A stretch of DNA of 64,000 bases from Iris pallida. Lineage: Eukaryota > Streptophyta > Magnoliopsida > Asparagales > Iridaceae. Below, in pieces: positions 56,660-64,000 of the stretch; position 1 is the stretch's first letter; every line of letters starts with the position of its first letter. Where the stretch lies: assembly GCA_029216955.1 (NCBI GenBank), contig JANAVB010016199.1, positions 11,639,714-11,703,713 of the forward strand. The letters are read 5' to 3'. Made by a program: the position numbers and the translations under genes. The notes below the pieces were generated by a model that worked only from the letters and a program-made list of their open reading frames with translations, did no database searches and was not told the DNA's origin.

Positions 56660-58393
56660 GTCAAGTCAGAAAGTCACTCGGACTCCTCGTGACATAAAAG
56701 TCACATATGAATTCAGGTTAAAGTGAGACATGAAGGTTCTTGAAGCCAAGACAAAGATCTACAACTTTCATGTTGGGAGTTAGGAGAAATTCTGGCCACA
56801 ATTCAGCCAAATAGGACTTAAAATAGCCAAAAACAGCCAAAATAGGCACTATGCGGCACTATTCAGCACTATGCGGTACTATTCAGCACTATGCATCATC
56901 CTTATGCGGCTCGGCACTATGCAGCACTATGCATCATCCTTATGCAGCTCGGTACTATGTAGTACTATGCAGAATCCTTATGCGGCTCGGCACTATGCGG
57001 CACTATGCAGCATCCTCATGCGGCTCGGCACTATGCGGCACTATGCAGCATCCTCATGCGGCTCGGCACTATACTGTACTATGCAGAATCCTCATGCGGC
57101 TCGGCACTATGCAGCACTATGCAGCATCCTCATGCGGCTCGGCACTATGCGGCACTATGCAGCATCCTCATGCGGCTCGGCACTATGCGATACTATGCAG
57201 CATCCTTATACGGCTCGGCACTATGCGGCACTATGCAGAATCCTTATGCGGCTCGGCACTATGCGGCATCCTCATGCGGCTCGACACTATGCAGTACTAT
57301 GCAGCATCCTCATGCAGCTCGGCACTATGCGGCACTATGCAGCATCCTTATGCGGCTCGGCACTATGCGGCACTATGCAGAATCCTCATGCGGCTCGGCA
57401 CTATGCAGCATCCTCATGCGGCTCGGCACTATGCGGCACTATGCAGCATTCTCATGCGGCTCGACACTATGCGGTACTATGCAGCATCCTTATGCGGCTC
57501 GGTACTATGCGGCACTATGCAGAATCCTTATGCGGCTCGGCACTATGCTGCATCCTCATGCGGCTCGACACTATACAGCACTATGCAGCATCCTCATGCG
57601 GCTCGGCACTATACGGCACTATGCAGCATCCTTATGCGGCTCGGAACTATACGGCACTATTCATCGTCCCTGCCAAAACCAGGACTGATGACATAGAAAA
57701 TATCCAAATACTGTTTTGGCCATAACTTTCTCAAAATAAGTCGAAATCCAACTTTTCAAAGGTCAAAATTGTGTAGAATCAAATTTTCTACAACCTATGA
57801 CCATTAGTTTTCGAAAATAACCAAGTTTGATAGATCAAAACCATGGAAACCCATAGAATCCTAGTTTTAGAAACTTAGATCTACACCAAACTAGCCATTA
57901 AAATCAAAAACTCCAAGATCTAAACTTATAGAGAATGAAGAGAAGAACAATATAGACAAATAATATCAAAGAAAAATCAAGAAATAAAAATGCAATAATC
58001 TCTCCATTTGGTGCAAGATGTACTTGCCTAAAAGTTTGCTTGAGGAAAATAAATGAAAGAGTGAATGAAGAGAGAGAGTGTGGAAGAGAATATATATAGG
58101 GGTTGGGTTGACTCAAAGAAACCCTAAGCTTAAGCATGCTCTTAACCATGTGACTAATGACATGTTAATTGCTACATAATACAACTAATTAAATTAATTA
58201 AATAAAATTCTAACCACAACACGGTTCAGAAATCTTATTATCGAAACAGTGAACCACGCCTACAACCAGACAAGGACAAGGGATGGCACACTAATCCGCG
58301 ACGAGATACTGTCCCATGCTATGGTTAATTACAAATACATGATACATACATTCAAGATACATGTGCCAGATACCATATACAGGAAAAATCAAA
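56660..58393 (-). repeat. T9 5' LTR, outer segment
   Basis: Aligns with 45080-46840 of the 3' LTR. The terminal 31 bp (with TGTCACTCTCC) are missing, replaced by filler. Confidence 0.92.
56845..57662. repeat. 38-bp minisatellite in T9 5' LTR
   Basis: The same unit as at 45262-46108, about 20 copies with a slightly different order of variants. Three overlapping ORFs (227-284 aa) are again the by-product of a stop-free unit. Confidence 0.95.
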
Positions 58394-58419
58394 CCATTTA
58401 ATAAACAACTTAGCCATAG
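58392..58419. other. Templated filler DNA at the T9/T8 junction
   Basis: 28 bp identical to 58573-58600, placed in the same orientation at the deletion joint between the T9 LTR and the T8 LTR. Confidence 0.85.
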
Positions 58420-61400
58420 TGACTAATCTAGGTTATGGCCACTTAGTTAGGTTAAGTAACCTTGGTTTGACCTAATTTAATGAGGTTTAAGTCATTGGAA
58501 CTAGTTAGGAGTGATTTGGAGTTGTTTAGGCTAATACGGTTTAAAACTTCATAAGCCATGACTTATGGTTCTAACCATTTAATAAACAACTTAGCCATAG
58601 CCTTTGTGACTTGGCCCAAAGCCCAAATTAGCAACCCAAACTTTTTGTCCAGCCAACCTAGGGATTCTCCCACTATAAAACCCCTCCTAATTTCTAGGGC
58701 TAGCCTCCTTTCCATAGGAATCTATTTCAAGAAGAAAGAGGTGAGCTCCCATCTTTAGAAATTCATAATAAATCCATTTTAGGTCCTTTTTCCCTCAAAC
58801 GAGTTGCATTAGATCCTAATATCAATATTCTTGCTGTTGGTATTGATTGTTTGCAGGGAAACAACAATTTATGAGATTTGGGTGGTTGTGGAAATCATTC
58901 CATTTTGGAATTTTTTACCCATTGTTCATCAATAGGTAACTTTCCCATTTCTCCATGGATTTTCATTTTGTCTTCACCAATAGGAAGCCCTAAGGGTCCC
59001 CCTAAGTTCTGGATAGGATTCGTGTCGAGTATCAGTGGTTTCGTGTCCGTTCTGGACACGTTTCAGAAGCTAGGACAGACTGTTTGTCGAAATGCCTCAA
59101 AGGGCATGTCGATCGAGTTTGTCCAATGTTTCTGAATAGAAAATAGGGATTTGATCTTGCTTACTGTTTCCTGTTATTGTGTCTTGGTTTTCGTGTCATG
59201 GTGTGTCAATTTTGTGGTGTGGACACGCGCGTACACACGCTCGTGCGCGTGCTACAGTGCTCCCCTGCCTATCGGGGTCTGTAGCGGACACGATACGACA
59301 CGTTTTGGGCTGAAACTTTGGTGGCATTTGGGATTCGTGACTGACATGTCACAGACCAATTTTTAGCTCGACTTATCGAGCGGTTTGAGAGAAATCTCAA
59401 TCGCACCGATTTTCCAGTACACTACACAGTGTGGTTTATTGCCACTGATACGGGTCTCGTGTCCGACCCTGACACGTCGTGGACACAGGCCAGTGGGCCC
59501 ATGAGGTAGCCCTATAGGTGGTCTACCCCTGTGTATGACCACGAGATCCTCTCGTGTCTTGTGTCGTGCACACGACACAAGTGCACGTGTGCACGAGACA
59601 GTGCACTGACAGTGCACTATGTGGGTCATTTTGATGTTCTCTGATCTGGACACGCCGTGTCAGGCCTGGGTAACACGAAATGGATACGTGGGGTTGTGCA
59701 CGAGGGTTGTTTTCAAATTCCAACCATTAGATTCATGATTTGTTAGCTTTTCCTATTTGATTCTCATTAAAAACCATGTACTGATACTGTTATTTGAATT
59801 TACCTGTCATTCTAGTTTCGAAAGTGATGTTGGTTAATGATTTTAATCCCTGTAATGATGTTAATTACTGAGTTTAGATCCTAATTATGTTTCTCCTATA
59901 TGTTATCTTACCATGGTCAAAAGTTGGTGTTGATTTGATGAGTGTGGACTGTTAAATGGGTAGATGAATTATAATATAAGTTATGAACTGATTTTACTGT
60001 GTAGTGTTCTTCAAAACTGGATTGATTTCTAACAGTGTTCTCTTGAAATAAAATCTGAGATTAGTTGGGTGAAATCTGGAAACAGTTGGGGACTATCTAG
60101 GTAAGTTTTAAATGTAATGTTGCATTGTTGTCCTAAATCTGAACGTGGGTTTAAACCTGGACTTGGGTTAGGATATGTGTTGCACTGTCATACCATGCCA
60201 CTGTTTTGTACTAGTTAACTCTTTACATTGTTCTTCCTTATTTTGTCAACATTCCAAATTCAAGTTTCTATGTTAAACCTGAGATTAGGAAGGAAATGAA
60301 TTGGTTTCCCTTCTTTTCTTCCTAACTGAGATGAGTTTCCAGTTTTGTATAACCTGAGGATAGGCCATATCCTTCCTGTCTTCATGATCACATTGACTGC
60401 TCTTAAAATGTTACTGAATCTTTCCTTTCCTGTTGGTTGTTCCTTCCACTGTTTTGAGCATTCCTGCACACATATTTCACACAGAGCATGCACACACTCA
60501 CTGTTAAATAACTTGCACTGGTTTTCCAGATTTGTTCACTATTACTGTTACACACTTCTTTTCCTCTTCACTGTTTGGGTATTTCCTGCATATACATGTG
60601 ACACTGCTCACCTTATTCACTGTCACATTCCTGCACACATAATTCACTGGTTCACACACACACCCTGTTGAACACTTGTACTGTTTTCCAGATTTTAGTT
60701 GCTGTTACACATTAGCTTACACATGTATGCCTATACACACAATTCATGTGTCACACACAAGCACCTCTTTCCCATTCTCTATTCTTTACATATGTAGGCT
60801 ATGGTTGTATGTAGGCATATACAATGTGTATGTGTGTAAATTGTATGAGTGCATATATGTCTATATCTATACTTCTATGTTAGCTAATGATGTAGGTTTT
60901 ACATCTAGCCTAGATATGTGTAATATATTATGTGATGTTAATCTATGGGTGTAATAGTGAGGTTGTAGACTTGCTAGGGTATCCTAGAATTAGCTAAGCT
61001 ATATTGTGATATAGCTAGTATAGACTTGCCTGGACACTTACTACGGGGCAGCCTTAGATGACACCTGCGAGCTGGACCCTCAGGAGGACCCAGCTCTAGT
61101 TGAGGAGATCACCCCGATTGCCTAGACTAGACTAGTTAGGCTTATCTTACTTTATGCAGTCTTGAGACATGTCTTAGTTAGATTTTATTTGGAGACATGA
61201 GTTGTATATATTCTTTCATCTGAGACCTTGTACTGTTGGATATTGTTGGGATTATCTTAGACTACTGTTATTTCATCTATTTACTTCCTTGAGTTCCATT
61301 CCATTTCGTGCTATCTCTTCCTTAGTTGTGATTGAGTTTTGCTGTTATGTCACCCCCATTCGGGGAGTATAAACTGTTTAGATATATATTGTTAGATGTA

Positions 61401-61494
61401 TGTTGACCTAGGACAGCGCTCTACCGCCGACACTGCAGCGTAGGCTGGACGTTGTTATGTTCTCGTACCCTCACAGTGGGTGCGGGTCGTGACA
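58420..61494 (+). repeat. T8 3' LTR, second segment
   Basis: Parallels 35196-38261. The TATA box is at 58673-58680. It contains the third copy of the conserved short frame. A tandem duplication of CAGTGCACTGA occurs near 59600 compared with the 5' LTR. Confidence 0.93.
61024..61125 (+). CDS. Conserved LTR-borne short reading frame, T8 3' LTR copy
   Basis: The same frame as 37791-37892, ending TAG 61123-61125. The acceptor-like TATAG is at 61019-61023. As an LTR twin of the 5' copy it adds little independent evidence. Confidence 0.4.
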   Translation, partial: TCLDTYYGAALDDTCELDPQEDPALVEEITPIA

Positions 61495-61499
61495 GGGAA

Positions 61500-62900
61500 C
61501 ACGCTGCCAGAGTGTGGATGGGGATGGAGGTGAGTGCATGTTTGATGAGGATCATCTTGCCGCCCGGGGATAACGTGGCGTTGTGCCATCCTTCAAGTTT
61601 TTTCCTGATTCTGGCTATCAAGTTCTCGAAAATGCGAGCGTTGGATTTCCCGTACGCTAGGGGACATCCGAGGTAATTGAACGGGGGGTGAGCAACAGAG
61701 AATGATGTTAGGTTGGAGAGGTTGATAGCGTGCTCTCTCTTGATGTTGTGGTGGGTGTAGATGACGCTCTGGAGGGATTGATCTTCTGGCCGGAACATCT
61801 GGAGTACCTTTGCAGTGTGTTGTGGACCACTTCCACCGCACCAATGTCCCCGGGGGAGAAGATGAGTAAGTCATCAGTGAAGGCCAAGTGAGTGATGGTT
61901 GGGCATCCGCTGGAAGTGTGATAGTGTTGGAAGTTCGGAGTACCAACCATGTGGTTCAGGTTTCTACTCAGGGCATCTGCCGCTATGATGAAGATGGTGG
62001 AAGAAAGAGGGTCACCTTGTCTAACGCCCTGACTAGATTTGAAAAACCCACCGACTTGGCCGTTGATGACTGTGGAGAACCACGAATTGCTAATGGATCT
62101 CCACACAGTGTTGGTCCAAGTTTCCGAGAATCCGAAAGCCCTGAAGACCCAGATCATAAATTGTCAATCCAGTCTATCGTAGGCTTTTTCCATGTCAATC
62201 TTAACGGCGATGTTGCCCCCTCTAGCGGAAAACTTCATGCAGGTGATTAACTGTTGGGCCAGCATAATATTGTCCTGGATGTTTCTCCCGCTCACAAAGC
62301 CGCTCTGCTTCTCTGAAATAATCTTGGGAAGAATGCCCGCCATTCTGGATGCGATGATTTTGGATATGATTTTATTGGTAAAAGTGCAAAGACTAACGGG
62401 TCGATAATCCCGAAAGGACTCCAGATTCTCTTTTTTGGGGATGAGGATGAGGTTGGCGCTGGAGATGGCTTTGGGGTAAGTGGCACCTTCGAAGAATGCG
62501 ATAGCCGCCTCGGTGATGTCCCGCTTGATAATGTCCCAGCAGGTACAAAAGAAAACGCCAGTGAAGCCATCCGGTCCTGGGGCACTGTGCTCGTTCAGGG
62601 CCCACACCGCAGCTTTCACTTCCTGGGCATTCGTGGGATGCTCCAGAAGTGTATTGTCAGCGTCGGTTATGAGACGGGGGATTTGGTCCAGGAAGGGTCT
62701 GTCATTGTAAACCGTTTCCTTTGTGAATAATTTGGAGTAGAAGCCCACCGCGGTCGCTTGGATGCTATTGTGGTCTGTTATGATATTCCCGTTGTCGTCT
62801 GCCGTCCGGTGGATCGATAGTTTTTGTCTGCGACCATTGACACAAGCATGAAAGAATTTTGAGTTTTTGTCCCCCTCGCTGTCCCATTTTAGTCTCGCTT
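61500..62900 (-). pseudogene. LINE reverse transcriptase
   Basis: 62164-62748 has SAPGPDGFTGVFF and the fingers motif LILIPKKENLESFRDYRPVSL, then KQSGFVSGRNIQDNIMLAQ and KIDMEKAYDRLD (first catalytic Asp). 61708-62157 has SQGVRQGDPLSS and LAFTDDLLIFS. The catalytic motif is FTDD where relatives have F/YADD, a GCT to ACT change. A frame break lies between 62157 and 62164, another near 61750 before HALTSIPIHTLAACS. A TGA replaces a conserved Trp near 62910. Confidence 0.9.
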
Positions 62901-63890
62901 TCTGCTTTCAGAATTCGGTTTCCACTTTAAGTCTGAATTTGAGCATAGCTTTGGTGAGGTTCAGGGCTGTCCTGGTCGCCGCGAATCGATTCGACGCGAA
63001 GAGTATTTCGTCACGAGTGACATCGTCCTCCGCAACCCTCACAGCTTGGAAGATGTCCCCGTAGGCTTGTTTGCTCCAATTGGAAAGAGCTTTCCTCGTA
63101 GCCCGGAGCTTGTTACTAACCCGCGATAGGGGATTAGGGAAATCTTCCTGATTCCAAGCTTCCGCGACTATACCCAGGAATTAGGGATGATCAGTCCAGA
63201 TGTCGAGGAATTGGAATTTCTTTTTGGATGGAGTGTTGTTATTTTTTATTTCAACCAGCAGGGGGCGTGATCAGATTCTGAGGAGTTAAGATGGGACAGG
63301 TTGGTCGTGATCCCCATACCGTGCCAGCGATCGTTCGTGAGGGCCCTGTCCAGGCGGGAGTATTGACGATGGTCGCCTTCCTGCATGTTGCACCAGGTGA
63401 AGGCGTTGCCGGTGAACTGTAATGTGGTAAGGTGAGCATTGAAGATGAAATCGTTGAAGTCTTGCATGGCCGATGTGGGGGGAGGTCGGCCTCCAATTTT
63501 CTCTTCTCTACATGTGATCGCGTTAAAGTCCCTAATACACAGCCAAGGAGAGTTGATGTGTTTGAGATGGATGTCGATGAGGTCGTTCCAGAGGTGTTTC
63601 CGCTCGGCAATATCGCAGCTGCCATGGACCGCTGATAGGATTGTGCGTTCGGGGAGTATGGGGTGTTCCCACCAGCATGAGAGGGCCTGCTTGGAGTCCT
63701 GGATGACCCCGATTTTGACTTTCTTAGTACAGAGAATCCAAATATCGTTTCTGCCTGCTATGGCCGTGGGAAGGCCTAACTGCAACTGGATAGATTTTAA
63801 TCTTTTGGGAGGGATTTTGGGTTCAAGAATAATGAGGATGTTAATTTTATGGATTTTCGAAGGCCGGATATTCTCATTAATGTGGGTTTA
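62901..63890 (-). pseudogene. LINE apurinic-like endonuclease and linker
   Basis: 63246-63890 is the endonuclease: IILEPKI with the catalytic Glu (near 63815), DFNAITCREEK with Asp/Asn (near 63520), DRAL, and SESDHAP with the catalytic Asp-His (near 63265). The linker to RT follows (KALSNWSKQAYGDIF near 63080). A frameshift occurs at about 63245 and stops near 63182 and 62912. The endonuclease nicks the target during LINE integration. Confidence 0.88.
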
Positions 63891-64000
63891 TGTCACGACC
63901 CGCACCCACTGTGAGGGTACGAGTACGTAACAGCGCCCAGCCTATGCCGCAGTGTCGACGGTAGAACGCTGTTCTAAGTCTCTAACTAACCATCCACTCA
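63891..64000 (-). mobile_element. T11: T8-family LTR, opposite orientation, runs off the window
   Basis: TGTCACGACCCGCACCCACT is the reverse complement of the T8 LTR 3' end, and similarity continues to the edge. It sits in the LINE, only 2.4 kb from T8. Whether it is a solo LTR or a full element cannot be seen. Confidence 0.85.

Larger units (their letters stand above)
43472..58393 (-). mobile_element. T9: gag-only Ty3/gypsy element (TR-GAG type) with minisatellite LTRs
   Basis: LTRs at 43472-46871 and 48933-58393 (the latter split by T10) surround just 2.06 kb. On the minus strand this holds a tRNA-Ile-type primer site, a gag, and a purine tract. There is no pol at all. The left flank CTAGA has no partner on the right, because the outer 31 bp of the 5' LTR and the neighbouring base pairs were lost and replaced by copied filler (58392-58419). 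Confidence 0.9.
35007..61494 (+). mobile_element. T8: chromodomain Ty3/gypsy (Tekay/Del-like), near-complete, with nested T9 and T10
   Basis: LTR ends TGTCACTACC (35007) and GGGTCGTGACA (61494); TSD GGGAA at 35002-35006 and 61495-61499 inside the LINE. The 5' LTR is 35007-38261 (3255 bp), and the 3' LTR is 43293-43471 plus about 58420-61494. gag-pol lies between with only a few frameshifts and one intron. This is the best preserved element in the window and the likely autonomous partner of T2 and T9. Confidence 0.95.
61500..63890 (-). mobile_element. T7: LINE, 5' half
   Basis: L1-type LINE on the minus strand: endonuclease then reverse transcriptase. It continues at 35006 after T8 is removed. 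The 5' end is cut at 63890 by T11, so ORF1 and the first few residues of the endonuclease are missing. GC content is higher than in the surrounding LTR elements. Confidence 0.92.

Overview
This window is plant nuclear DNA made almost entirely of transposable elements inserted into one another. I found no intact single-copy cellular gene. The evidence for a flowering plant is the set of families: Tat-lineage and chromodomain Ty3/gypsy elements, Ty1/copia, an L1-like LINE, a Mutator-like element carrying a plant mobile domain gene, and a CACTA element. Primer-binding sites also match plant initiator tRNA-Met and, as I recall its sequence, tRNA-Ile(AAU). The species cannot be named from the sequence.

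The nest can be unpicked from LTR pairs and target-site duplications (TSDs). The oldest layer, T1 (1-6088, minus strand), is a Tat-type Ty3/gypsy element with an antisense extra ORF. T2 (6089 to at least 33741, plus strand), a very large-LTR non-autonomous Ty3/gypsy element, sits in it. The 5' LTR of T2 was hit by T3 (7710-9285, a GC-rich segment in a TA repeat), T4 (10121-16124, copia, minus) and T5 (17681-25819, chromovirus, minus, TSD TCTCG). Its interior was hit by T6 (26643-30719, MULE, 9-bp TSD TTAGAACAA). Its 3' LTR was hit by T7, a LINE (minus) now split into 33742-35006 and 61500-63890.

The LINE was split by T8 (35007-61494, plus, TSD GGGAA), a nearly complete chromodomain Ty3/gypsy element with a 92-bp intron in pol. 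The 3' LTR of T8 was hit by T9 (43472-58393, minus), a gag-only element with a 38-bp minisatellite in each LTR. The 5' LTR of T9 was hit by T10 (50539-56656), a CACTA element (TSD ATG) carrying a fragment of a phospholipid-transporting ATPase gene. At 63891 a T8-family LTR in the opposite orientation (T11) runs off the window.

The unexpected biology lies in the LTR elements. T2, T8 and T9 share an unusual primer-binding site: an 18-nt match to the 3' end of tRNA-Ile, set exactly 9 nt inside the LTR. T8 is autonomous, while T2 and T9 have lost pol or all coding capacity, so the three look like a driver with parasites. T2 and T8 LTRs both contain a short reading frame that differs by 9 synonymous and 2 amino-acid-changing substitutions over 29 codons. 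T5, T8 and T9 each have a strong splice acceptor directly before gag, and T8 has a good donor just after its LTR TATA box, so gag is probably expressed from a spliced mRNA.
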